9,794 bases of DNA from positions 1 through 9,794 of the forward strand of contig DNHM01000524.1 of the NCBI GenBank assembly GCA_003485885.1, read 5' to 3'. Positions 1 through 7,363 of this stretch are shown piece by piece. A program made the position numbers and the translations under genes. The stretch comes from Acidimicrobiaceae bacterium. Lineage in GTDB: Bacteria; Actinomycetota; Acidimicrobiia; Acidimicrobiales; UBA10347. The notes under the pieces are model-generated. The model made no database searches. It was given only the letters and a program-made list of their open reading frames with translations, and was not told the origin of the DNA. How positions within the stretch are numbered: the first letter of the stretch is position 1; each line of letters opens with the position of its first letter.

Positions 1-564
1 GCGTTCGTGCATACGCACCCGCATCATGGACCCCAACTGATCCAGCACAAAGGCCACCGCAAGCCGGGGGTTCTCGTGCCCGATCTCGTCGCTGCGAGTG
101 AGCAAGAAATTGCTAAATTCTGCTTCGCGTCGCCTCCGCAGCTCACACATCTGGTCGTGAATCTCAGGCTCAGCCTGGCTGAGTGCTACTGCCGAACGGG
201 ATCGCCTTGGTAGTTCCCGATCGTTACGCATCGTCAGCTCGACATAGCCGTGCAAGATGTCACCTATCGTTGTGCCGGCCCAGCGGTTCGGGTCAAGACC
301 AAGCCGGGCCATCTCGTCGAGTTCTGTCGCATACCGTGCGAAGAGCGCAAACTGGATCGCCCGTTTGTCGCGGTAGTGGTGATAGAACGCGCCAATGGAA
401 CATCCTGCAGCGGACGAGATATCAGCGATCGTGGCGCCACCGATGCCGTGCTCGGCGAACAGTTCCTCGGCGGCATCGAGAAGAGCTACCTGCGTCTTGC
501 GACTCCGGTCCTGTTGACCCTCGCGAACCCGGTGCAGGTCAGACACCCACGTACTTCGCTTCAC
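1..564 (-). CDS. TetR/AcrR-family transcriptional regulator, C-terminus cut by window edge
   Basis: A DNA-binding repressor of the TetR family; ligand and targets cannot be told from sequence. The reading frame is open for 188 codons to the left edge, so the C-terminus is missing. Residues about 17-65 form the TetR helix-turn-helix: RKTQVALLDAAEELFAEHG, then GGATIADISSAAGCSIGAFY followed by HHYRDKRAIQ, the classic third-helix and FYHHYRDK pattern. The rest (from ELDEMARLGL) is helical ligand-binding domain with an Arg-rich stretch (LRRRREAEF). The GTG at 564 is chosen because an in-frame TAG lies four codons upstream (574-576), no ATG precedes the HTH, and a G-rich AGGGGGG tract sits just before it. 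It lies 19 bases downstream of the broken GNAT gene on the same strand, so the two probably formed one transcript. The HTH makes the family call firm; the start is less certain. Confidence 0.88.
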   Translation of the reverse strand, partial: MKRSTWVSDLHRVREGQQDRSRKTQVALLDAAEELFAEHGIGGATIADISSAAGCSIGAFYHHYRDKRAIQFALFARYATELDEMARLGLDPNRWAGTTIGDILHGYVELTMRNDRELPRRSRSAVALSQAEPEIHDQMCELRRRREAEFSNFLLTRSDEIGHENPRLAVAFVLDQLGSMMRVRMHER

Positions 565-583
565 CCCACCCCCCTAATTGCTG

Positions 584-1161
584 TCACGAACTGCAGCCCC
601 CGGTTGCAGTGTTAGAGAACCTAACCGATGCGTGAGCCCTGATTCCATTCGCAGTCAGGCAGACCTGACATCCAGAGCGAAAGTGAAAAGAGAGCACGCC
701 CTCAAGCGCTTCGTCGACATATGGTGTGCATGGCTCAAATCCCATGGCCGCATACAACGCGTGGGCTTCGACCATCGTTGGCAGGGTGTTCAGTACGAGG
801 CGCAAGATCGATGCCATATGTGCGTGGACCACGAGCTGCTCGGCCAGCCGCCGTCCCAGACCGATCCCGCGGCCTTGGTGACGCACGAACGGCCTGCTGA
901 TCTCGCCAGCAGAGGGAGTGGCCAGATCAGCCGGAAGCGAGCGCCGTCCAACCGAGCGTCATCGTCAGCTTGGGCGAACAGTGGGAGACCAGGCGTTTGG
1001 TAGATCGGGTCAAGCTGCACAAGCTCGGTGGCAAGGTCATTGCATCACGGGCAGACATCGGTGCCGGTGAGAAGCCACTCGACACCGCCCTGGTATTCAC
1101 CGAAGAGGCGTCGCTCCACGAGGCGTTCTGCCTCGATTGTCACCGTCGTGATCGTCGCCAT
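584..1161 (-). pseudogene. GNAT-family N-acetyltransferase, disrupted by a stop and a frameshift
   Basis: GNAT enzymes transfer an acetyl group from acetyl-CoA to an amine; the substrate here is unknown. The C-terminal half (about 925-584) is clear: AGEISRPFVRHQGRGIGLG is beta-4 plus the acetyl-CoA pyrophosphate loop (motif A, Q/RxxGxG/A), followed by RLVLNTLP, then ALYAAMGFEPCTPY (motif B) and EGVLSFHF. The N-terminal half is in two pieces. MATITTVTIEAERLVERRLFGEYQ begins at ATG 1161 and reaches an in-frame TGA at 1047-1045. The same frame then continues with DLATELVQLDPIYQTPGLPL and AQADDDARL, which fits the usual mid-region of this GNAT subgroup. Between about 945 and 905 the frame must shift by one base to join motif A; the motif A frame itself has a TGA at 961-959. 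With two lesions it cannot encode a full enzyme as read. An alternative start is GTG 1185, with AGGGAG six bases upstream. Sequencing error is possible but would have to occur twice. Confidence 0.75.
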
Positions 1162-1201
1162 CCACGCACCGTTGTTCGCTACCACCCATCGCTCCCTGGG
1201 C

Positions 1202-1207
1202 CATACT
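1202..1207 (+). promoter_or_regulatory. Candidate -10 element of the M20 gene (leaderless type)
   Basis: CATACT ends six bases before the ATG at 1214, which would place transcription initiation at or next to the start codon. It matches TATACT/TANNNT at all positions but the first. The same geometry recurs at 8599-8604, 8838-8843 and 9457-9462. No convincing -35 is seen. Confidence 0.4.
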
Positions 1208-1213
1208 GGAGAC

Positions 1214-2581
1214 ATGGCAACGCCGATCGACACGCTGACCAACGAGACCGTGGACCTGCTGCAGCAGATGATCCGCAACCAATGCGTGAACGAGGGCACG
1301 CCTGAGTCAGGTCAAGAGGACCGAAATGCCCGGCTGGTTCGAGACCAGCTCGACGGCCTAGGCATCGACTTTCAAATGTTCGAGCCGGAGCCGAACCGGA
1401 CATCGCTTATTGCCCGCTACGAGGGCACAGACCCACATGCACCGTCGTTGTGTTTGATGGGCCACACCGACGTTGTGCCCGTGAGTCCCGAGGGCTGGGA
1501 CAATGACCCGTTTGGTGGTGAACTGATCACGTCGGCCGACGGCACACCCGAGGTTTGGGGCCGCGGCGCTGTGGACATGTTGAACGTCACGTCGTCGATG
1601 TTGGTGGCGTTTCGCGAAATCGTACGGTCGGGCAAACGTTACCCCGGCGACATCATCTACTTCGCAGTGGCCGACGAAGAAGCCGGCGGTGTCCTTGGCG
1701 CAAAACACATCATTGAGAACGACTGGGATGCCATCAAGTCCGACTACGTACTGACTGAGTACGGCGGCACACCATCGTTCACCGACGACGGCACCACCGT
1801 GTTGCTCACCAACGGCGAGAAGCGCGGCGCCTTCCGTCACCTTGAGATCGCTGGCTCACCCGGCCACGGTTCCATGCCCTACGGAACCGACAATGCGCTG
1901 ATCAAGGCGGCCAAGATCGTGGCTCGTATGGCCGAGTACGAGATTGCGCCTCGGATCGATGAGATGTTTCGAGATCGGGTGCGAGCACTTGGTTTCGACG
2001 CCGATATCGAACGGCGACTACTCGACCCTGCACATATCGACGATGCCTTGGCCGAGCTCCCTATGGGTATGGCTCGTAATCTGCACTCGTGTTGCCAGAT
2101 GTCGTTTAGTCCCAACGTCTTGAACAGCGGCGAAAAAGACAACACCGTTCCCGATCATGCGGACCTTATGGTCGACATCCGGGTGCTCCCCGGCGAAGAC
2201 GATGACGATGCCGATCGCCATCTGCGCGCGATCATTGGCGAGGATCTCCTTCCTTCGGTCACGATCCATCGCAAGTACGACGAGGCACAAGGGCCAGCGC
2301 TCTCGTCGACCGACACACCGCTGTGGTCGGCATTAACCGACTCCATCCAGATTGCCTATCCCGATGCTCGGGTGGTCCCATCGATCGTGACCGGCGGAAC
2401 CGACGCCCGCTTCTTCCGTGCCCGAGGTGTGCCTGCCTATGGCGCCGGATTGTTGAGCAACAAGGTCTCGTTCTCTGAATTCCAGAACCGCTTCCACGGC
2501 AACAACGAACGAATTGATGTCGAATCGCTCAAACTCACCACCCAGCTGTGGCTCAACGTCTGCGACCGCCTCTGGGTCTAA
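1214..2581 (+). CDS. M20-family metallohydrolase (ArgE/DapE/ACY1-like peptidase or deacylase)
   Basis: A 455-residue, probably cytoplasmic, di-zinc hydrolase that cleaves an amide bond in a peptide or N-acylated amino acid; the exact substrate is not predictable. Visible metal and catalytic motifs: GHTDVVPV (His84, Asp86), WGRGAVDM (Asp121, the bridging ligand), ADEEAGG (Glu155 general base, Glu156 ligand), LTEYGG (Glu182) and FHGNNERI (His428). The lid/dimerisation domain starts near EIAGSPGHGSMP (about 212-222), and GGTDARFF (about 394-401) is the conserved C-terminal segment. Length is normal for the family and all ligands are present, so it should be active. The start at 1214 is preferred over an open in-frame extension to 1028, because that extension overlaps the GNAT gene and is Arg/Ser/His-rich and unlike a conserved N-terminus. 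GGAG lies only two bases before the ATG, too close to act as a ribosome site, whereas CATACT ends six bases before it, suggesting a leaderless start. It stands alone, divergent from GNAT and convergent with lon. Confidence 0.93.
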   Translation: MATPIDTLTNETVDLLQQMIRNQCVNEGTPESGQEDRNARLVRDQLDGLGIDFQMFEPEPNRTSLIARYEGTDPHAPSLCLMGHTDVVPVSPEGWDNDPFGGELITSADGTPEVWGRGAVDMLNVTSSMLVAFREIVRSGKRYPGDIIYFAVADEEAGGVLGAKHIIENDWDAIKSDYVLTEYGGTPSFTDDGTTVLLTNGEKRGAFRHLEIAGSPGHGSMPYGTDNALIKAAKIVARMAEYEIAPRIDEMFRDRVRALGFDADIERRLLDPAHIDDALAELPMGMARNLHSCCQMSFSPNVLNSGEKDNTVPDHADLMVDIRVLPGEDDDDADRHLRAIIGEDLLPSVTIHRKYDEAQGPALSSTDTPLWSALTDSIQIAYPDARVVPSIVTGGTDARFFRARGVPAYGAGLLSNKVSFSEFQNRFHGNNERIDVESLKLTTQLWLNVCDRLWV

Positions 2582-2588
2582 CCCTGGT

Positions 2589-2640
2589 CACACGTGTGGA
2601 GGCTGATCAGCGATTGTCGCGGGTGAACCTCCACATGTGG
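2589..2640. terminator. Hairpin between convergent M20 and lon genes, probable transcription terminator
   Basis: CACGTGTGGAGG (2591-2602) and CCTCCACATGTG (2628-2639) pair over 12 positions with one G-T wobble, around a 25-base loop. Each arm also contains its own perfect 10-bp palindrome: CACACGTGTG at 2589-2598 and CCACATGTGG at 2631-2640. The position, eight bases after the M20 stop and in a convergent gap, fits a terminator. There is no U-tract on either side and the loop is long, so it is not a textbook intrinsic terminator. Two spaced binding sites for a palindrome-recognising protein are an alternative. Confidence 0.5.
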
Positions 2641-2766
2641 TTCTGAACGCACCCTTACAGAACATCAGAGCAAGGAAGTTACGCATCTCCTGCATGATGG
2701 CGATGCTCGTGCCGTCGATGGAAGCACACGGTCTCCCCACGTCATCGGGGGTCACGTCATGAGGGG
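2641..2766. other. Rest of the convergent gap, with an imperfect 15-bp tandem repeat
   Basis: No gene is supported here. The only structure seen is a head-to-tail pair, ACGTCATCGGGGGTC (2739-2753) and ACGTCATGAGGGGTC (2754-2768), identical at 13 of 15 positions. The second copy runs into the lon stop codon. It may be chance or a small replication-slippage duplication. Confidence 0.4.
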
Positions 2767-5088
2767 TCAGACCCTCGATGACGCCGACGAGTCGAATGCG
2801 ACGGTGATGACGTCGTTAATGGTTGCGGCGAAGTGCAGTTCGACCGAATCGAGTACGTGTTCGGGGATGTCCTCGGCGTCCTCACGGTTCCCTTCGGGCA
2901 GGATCACATGGGTGACACCAGCTCGGTGGGCAGCCAGGACCTTCTCCTTGACACCGCCGATTGGCAGCACTCGACCGTGCAGCGTGACTTCGCCGGTCAT
3001 GGCGACGTCGGATCGCATCGCCTGGTCTCGGAGCAGACTGATAAACGCGGTGGTCATGGTGACACCGGCTGACGGACCGTCCTTCGGAATCCCACCGGCT
3101 GGGAAGTGCACGTGGAACCGTTTGTTTAGCGGATCCTCGATACCGAGTTCTGCTGCGTTTGCTCGCAGATAGGAGAGCACGATCTGGCCGGACTCTTTCA
3201 TCACGTCGCCGAGCTGACCGGTCAAGGTCAGACCAGGCTCGGCATCGCTCGCCGAAACTTCAACAAATAACACGTCGCCACCAGCGCCGGTGACCGCGAG
3301 TCCAGTAGCGATACCGGGAATGACGAGGCGGTCTGCCGGCAGGTCCCGAGAAGCAGAACGCCCAAGCGCAGGTCGTAGGTCGTCGTCCGAGATCGTGATG
3401 ACATCGACGTCGGGACTACGTACGAGTTCACTGACGCCTTTGCGCATCAGCCGGTCGAGCCGCTGCTCGAGTCGACGAACCCCAGCCTCACGGGTGAAGT
3501 CACCAACGACGGTGCGCACGATGTCGTCACTGATCACGACTTCGTCCGCGCTCACGCCGTTGCGTTTATACAACCGAGGCAACAGGTGGTCGCGTGCGAT
3601 GGAGACCTTCTCGTCTTCGGTGTAACCCTCGAGGCTGATGATCTCCATACGATCAAGCAGCGGGGCGGGGATCGTGTCAAGCACATTGGCGGTGGCGATG
3701 AAGACAACCTCGCTCAAGTCGAGTTCGGTCTCCAGATAGTGATCACGGAACGTGGCGTTCTGGGCTGGATCGAGTACTTCGAGCAGCGCAGACGATGGAT
3801 CGCCACGCCAATCATTGCCGACCTTGTCGATCTCATCGAGCAAGATGACGGGGTTCATGGTGCCAGCATCGGTCAGTGCCCGAACAAGGCGACCAGGGCG
3901 CGCCCCGACATAGGTCCGGCGGTGGCCGCGGATCTCTGCTTCGTCACGGATGCCACCGAGTGATATGCGCACGAACTTGCGTCCCATGGTCTCGGCAATC
4001 GATTCACCCAGACTCGTCTTGCCCACGCCGGGAGGGCCGACGAGGGCCAAGATGGTGCCACCGGCCTTGCCGGTCTCGTCGACATCGCGTTCAGAACGCA
4101 GCTTGCGCACGGCCAGGAATTCGATAATACGTTCCTTGACCTTGTCCAGGCCGGTGTGGTCAGCGTCTAGTTGTGCCTGAGCGTCGTCAAGGTCAAGTTT
4201 GTCTTGAGTCCGTTCGTTCCACGGCAGTTCGAAAATCGTCTCGAGCCAGGTACGAATCCAGCCCGACTCCATCGACTGATCGCCCATCCGTTCGAGTTTG
4301 GTGATCTCTTTCTCGGCTGCCTTGGCGACGACCTCGGGCAGTGCACCGTCGGCGATGCGGGCCCGATACTCGGCGATGTCATCGTCGTCGACATCGCCGA
4401 TTTCTTCACGGATGGATGCCATCTGGCGGCGAAGGATCGCTTCTCGCTGATCCTTTTCGAAACCTTCACGCACCGTCGAGTTGACGTCGTGGTTCACGTT
4501 GGCCTCGGCCAACGCTTCCTTGACCCAGACAAGGGCCTTGGTGATACGTTCAGTCGGGTCGATCGTTTCGAACAATTCCCGGCGGCGATCATCGCCCAGG
4601 TCTGGCCATAGCCCGATCGTGTCGGCAAGCGCCCCCGGGTCTTCGACGCCGTCGAGCATGCCAACAAGCCGACTGCCGCCCACCAAACGAAGCAACTCCA
4701 TTGCGGTACCGCGATATTCGATTGCAAGCGCCTTCGCTTCTGCGGTCGCTTTACCTTCTTCGACCTCGGTCACGGTCACATGGAGTACGCCGTCGGTGCC
4801 GGTCTCCCCCTGACCGATTCGTACGCGACGTAGGCCCCGTAACACCGCACCTTCGCCGCCGCCAGGAAGCTGGCCATGTTGTTCGATGCGAACGACGATG
4901 CCGATCGTCGAATAGTCCCCACCAGATTGGGGGACAGCGACCAGTTCCTTGCCATCGGTGCCCGCGGCGGCTTCAAACGCGGCCCGGGCACCTGGGCTTT
5001 GGGCTTCGACGGTCACGACCATGTCGGGGAAGAACACGCCATTGGGAATGGGAAGAAGGTGGAGAGTTGTGCTGTTAATCGTGGACAC
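2767..5088 (-). CDS. lon: ATP-dependent Lon protease (endopeptidase La)
   Basis: A cytoplasmic AAA+ serine protease of 773 residues that unfolds and degrades damaged and regulatory proteins. Domains in order: N-terminal Lon substrate-binding domain (about 1-200, beginning LHLLPIPNGVFFPDMVVTVEA); a helical/coiled-coil linker with REAILRRQMASIREEIG; the AAA+ module with Walker A GPPGVGKT (351-358), sensor-type ISLGGIRDEAEIRGHRRTYVG and Walker B VILLDEIDK (Asp418, Glu419); and a C-terminal S16 protease domain. The catalytic dyad is intact: Ser673 in KDGPSAG and Lys716 in GGVKEK, with 43-residue spacing as in the E. coli enzyme. GTG 5088 is chosen as the start because GCGAGG lies five to six bases upstream and the protein then begins directly at the conserved N-terminal strand; the frame is open to 5163, but those 25 extra residues are Cys/Arg-rich and unlike Lon. 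It lies 220 bases downstream of the mutase and probably has its own promoter. I found no clear HspR (HAIR) or CIRCE operator. Confidence 0.97.
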   Translation of the reverse strand: MSTINSTTLHLLPIPNGVFFPDMVVTVEAQSPGARAAFEAAAGTDGKELVAVPQSGGDYSTIGIVVRIEQHGQLPGGGEGAVLRGLRRVRIGQGETGTDGVLHVTVTEVEEGKATAEAKALAIEYRGTAMELLRLVGGSRLVGMLDGVEDPGALADTIGLWPDLGDDRRRELFETIDPTERITKALVWVKEALAEANVNHDVNSTVREGFEKDQREAILRRQMASIREEIGDVDDDDIAEYRARIADGALPEVVAKAAEKEITKLERMGDQSMESGWIRTWLETIFELPWNERTQDKLDLDDAQAQLDADHTGLDKVKERIIEFLAVRKLRSERDVDETGKAGGTILALVGPPGVGKTSLGESIAETMGRKFVRISLGGIRDEAEIRGHRRTYVGARPGRLVRALTDAGTMNPVILLDEIDKVGNDWRGDPSSALLEVLDPAQNATFRDHYLETELDLSEVVFIATANVLDTIPAPLLDRMEIISLEGYTEDEKVSIARDHLLPRLYKRNGVSADEVVISDDIVRTVVGDFTREAGVRRLEQRLDRLMRKGVSELVRSPDVDVITISDDDLRPALGRSASRDLPADRLVIPGIATGLAVTGAGGDVLFVEVSASDAEPGLTLTGQLGDVMKESGQIVLSYLRANAAELGIEDPLNKRFHVHFPAGGIPKDGPSAGVTMTTAFISLLRDQAMRSDVAMTGEVTLHGRVLPIGGVKEKVLAAHRAGVTHVILPEGNREDAEDIPEHVLDSVELHFAATINDVITVAFDSSASSRV

Positions 5089-5308
5089 GCATACCTCGCA
5101 AGTGGGGTGAATTACACGATTACAAAGGGCGCGCACGCCCGCTATTCCACACCGTCGAGTCAAGATTCACCACAGTCAGTAGACCCGCATCATCATGCGG
5201 TTTCCGGCCGCCGGCCGTGACTACCGACACACGAAAGAGCGTCCGACTTCCGAGCCTCGTCAGCCCGTGATATACCCCGAGACGCCGGTCAGTGGCAGGT
5301 GTCCAGCA
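5089..5308. other. lon upstream region and ecm downstream region
   Basis: This 220-base gap between two minus-strand genes has no convincing ORF. It contains the lon ribosome site (GAGG on the minus strand at about 5093-5096) and two short hairpins: GGGCG/CGCCC with a 4-base loop (5127-5140) and CCGCAT/ATGCGG with a 4-base loop (5185-5200). A directly repeated CCGGCCG lies at 5204-5217. TTGACT on the minus strand at 5163-5158 resembles a -35 element, but no good -10 follows at normal spacing. The lon promoter therefore could not be assigned. Confidence 0.5.
5185..5200 (-). terminator. Weak hairpin downstream of the mutase
   Basis: CCGCAT and its complement ATGCGG form a 6-bp stem around a 4-base loop, about 110 bases past the mutase stop and upstream of lon. 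No U-run follows in the minus direction. It may terminate mutase transcription or be incidental. Confidence 0.2.
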
Positions 5309-7255
5309 TCAGTCTCGTGCGGCCAGGGCCAGTTCGCTGAGGTCGCTCATCATTGCGCCGATTTCATAGTCGCTCGGGGTGTAGATCCGAGCAACACCTG
5401 CTGAGCGCAACGCCTCGTGGTCCTCGCCGGGGATGATCCCGCCAACGATGACCGGTGCATGCACTCCAACTGCGGCAAGTGCCGCAAGAACCGCTGGCAC
5501 CAGTTCGACATGGCTGCCGGAGAGAACTGAAAGCCCGATCAAGTCGACGTCTTCGTCGCGGGCGGTGGCTGCAATCTGGTCTGGTGTTCGGCGAATGCCC
5601 TGGTAGACGACCTCCATCCCGCTGTCTCTGGCTGCGAGCGCTATCTGTTCGGCGCCATTCGAATGACCATCGAGTCCGGGTTTGGCGATCAGCACCTTGG
5701 GCGGGCCGTCGGCAAGACCTTGGTGGAAGCTCGCCAATGCTCCAAGGGCCGCGGTGCCGACGGCGGCTGCGTGAGCGACCCCAGTAGGCCCCTGAAATTC
5801 GCCGAAGACACCTCGCAACGCATGCGCCCACTCCCCTGTGGTCACGCCAGCGCGAGCACATTCGATAGTGGCTGCCATGATGTTCTCGGTGCTGCTTGCC
5901 ACCCGGCGCAACTCGTCGATCGCCGCTTCTGCGGCGGCACGATCACGACTCGTGCGCCACTGTTCGACGTCGGCAACCATCTGTTGCCCGACGTGGGGGT
6001 CTACCCGCAGAATCGCTTCGGAGCCACCGAGCGCCGATGGCTCGGACTCGGTGAAGTGGTTGCGTCCAACAACGGTGGTATCACCCGTCTCTATCGATCG
6101 GACTCGCCGAGCATTCGATTCGACCAGCGAACGTTTCATGTCTTCGATGGCAGCAAACGCTCCACCCCGTTCGATAATCCCATTGAGCTCGGACCATGCG
6201 TCGGCCATCAGGTCTGAGGTGAGCGCCTCGATCACATGGCTGCCAGCGAAGATGTCGTCGTATTCGAGCAGGTCGGTTTCAAACGCCAACACCTGCTGCA
6301 TACGAAGCGCCCATTGTTGATCCCACGGGCGTGGCAGACCTAGTGCCTCGTTCCAGGCTGGCAGCTGGATCGACCGGGCTCGCGCATCCTTGGACAAGGT
6401 CACGCCCAGCATTTCGAGCACAATTCGTTGCACATTGTTCTCGGGTTGGGACTCGGTCAAGCCCAGCGAGTTGACCTGCACGCCATAACGAAACCGGCGC
6501 TGTTTCGGGTCCGTCACGCCGTACCGGTCGCGGGTAATCTGCTCCCACATCTGGGTAAACGCCCGCATCTTGGCCGTCTCTTCAACGAACCGAATGCCAG
6601 CATTGACGAAGAACGACACGCTGCCGACAACCTGACCGAACGCATCATCAGCTACCTGTCCGCTTGCTCGGACCGCGTCGAGTACGGCCACTGCATTGGC
6701 CAACGCAAACGAGAGCTCTTGGACCGGTGTGGCGCCAGCTTCCTGCAGGTGATAACTACAGATATTGATCGGGTTCCACGCTGGCACTTCGGCCGCGCAG
6801 AAGGCGATCATGTCGACGATCAAACGCAGGCTTGGTTCAGGCGGGAAGATGTACGTGCCCCGGCTCAGGTATTCCTTGACGATGTCGTTCTGCGTTGTGC
6901 CCCGCAGCTCGGCACGGGCCACCCCCTGGGTCTCGGCATTGGCGATGTGTAACGCTAGGAGCCATGACGCGGGCGCATTGATCGTCATCGAGGTGTTCAT
7001 CTGGCCAACGGGGATTCCGTCGAGCAGCGTCTGCATGTGGCCAAGATGCACGATCGGCACGCCGACCTTGCCGACCTCACCCGCCGCAAGGATGTCGTCG
7101 GGGTCATACCCGGTCTGTGTCGGCAGGTCGAACGCTATGGACAGGCCGGTCTGGCCCTTCTCAAGATTGCTGCGATACAGCGCATTTGAGGCTTCGGGTG
7201 TGGAATGTCCGGCATAGGTCCGCATCATCCATGGCCGGTCTCGATCTCGTGTCAC
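5309..7255 (-). CDS. ecm: Ethylmalonyl-CoA mutase, coenzyme B12-dependent (MeaA type)
   Basis: A 648-residue adenosylcobalamin enzyme that interconverts (2R)-ethylmalonyl-CoA and methylsuccinyl-CoA in the ethylmalonyl-CoA pathway, the replenishing route for growth on C2 units without isocitrate lyase. The N-terminal TIM-barrel substrate domain (about 1-450) opens with DRPWMMRTYAGHST and contains QTGLSIAFDLPTQTGYDPDD, MNTSMTINAPASWLLA, GTTQNDIVKEYLSRGTYIFPP, NPINICSYHLQEAGATP, RYGVQVNSLGLTESQPENN and QLPAWNEALGLPRPWDQQW. After the GVTTGEWAHALRGVFGEFQGPTG linker comes a fused cobalamin domain with the DxHxxG motif as DGHSNGAEQ (Asp529, His531, Gly534), SVLSGSH (576-582) and GGIIPGEDH. DGHSNGA and the barrel motifs match MeaA/Ecm rather than ordinary methylmalonyl-CoA mutase, which typically has DGHDRGA, and it is one chain rather than two subunits. 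GTG 7255 gives the MeaA-like N-terminus and no other start exists before the upstream TGA at 7289-7291. No Shine-Dalgarno precedes it; CACACT ends six bases before. No other pathway genes are in the window. The mutase family is certain; substrate assignment rests on motif resemblance. Confidence 0.93.
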   Translation of the reverse strand: MTRDRDRPWMMRTYAGHSTPEASNALYRSNLEKGQTGLSIAFDLPTQTGYDPDDILAAGEVGKVGVPIVHLGHMQTLLDGIPVGQMNTSMTINAPASWLLALHIANAETQGVARAELRGTTQNDIVKEYLSRGTYIFPPEPSLRLIVDMIAFCAAEVPAWNPINICSYHLQEAGATPVQELSFALANAVAVLDAVRASGQVADDAFGQVVGSVSFFVNAGIRFVEETAKMRAFTQMWEQITRDRYGVTDPKQRRFRYGVQVNSLGLTESQPENNVQRIVLEMLGVTLSKDARARSIQLPAWNEALGLPRPWDQQWALRMQQVLAFETDLLEYDDIFAGSHVIEALTSDLMADAWSELNGIIERGGAFAAIEDMKRSLVESNARRVRSIETGDTTVVGRNHFTESEPSALGGSEAILRVDPHVGQQMVADVEQWRTSRDRAAAEAAIDELRRVASSTENIMAATIECARAGVTTGEWAHALRGVFGEFQGPTGVAHAAAVGTAALGALASFHQGLADGPPKVLIAKPGLDGHSNGAEQIALAARDSGMEVVYQGIRRTPDQIAATARDEDVDLIGLSVLSGSHVELVPAVLAALAAVGVHAPVIVGGIIPGEDHEALRSAGVARIYTPSDYEIGAMMSDLSELALAARD

Positions 7256-7363
7256 CCAACCAGTGTGGCCCGCAGGCGAGCTGGACTGTCACTCACGACT
7301 CGAAGCGTTGCCGCTGACCCGGTCCGCTCCAACACACGACTCGCCTTCTGACGCAGCAAGACC
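7256..7363. promoter_or_regulatory. Short gap upstream of the mutase, with possible -10 element
   Basis: The 108 bases between the DinB-like gene and the mutase hold no ORF. On the minus strand CACACT lies at 7267-7262, six bases before the GTG, the same geometry as the other proposed leaderless starts but with C for T at its first base. This is weak evidence; co-transcription from the ArsR operon upstream is the alternative. Confidence 0.25.

Noticed and set aside
183..635. Plus-strand 150-residue open frame across the TetR gene
   Set aside because: It is antisense to a clear TetR helix-turn-helix domain, and its translation is Arg/Pro/Cys-rich with no recognisable motif.
1028..1213. N-terminal extension of the M20 gene
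   Set aside because: It overlaps the GNAT gene antisense, has biased Arg/Ser/His content and is outside the family's normal N-terminus. ATG 1214 is better supported.
5088..5163. Lon start at 5163
   Set aside because: The extra 25 residues are unlike Lon N-termini, whereas GTG 5088 has a good GAGG site and begins at the conserved strand.
6428..6952. Long plus-strand open frames opposite the mutase, and similar ones opposite lon
   Set aside because: Antisense shadows of strongly conserved coding sequence in G+C-rich DNA; no ribosome sites or family motifs.
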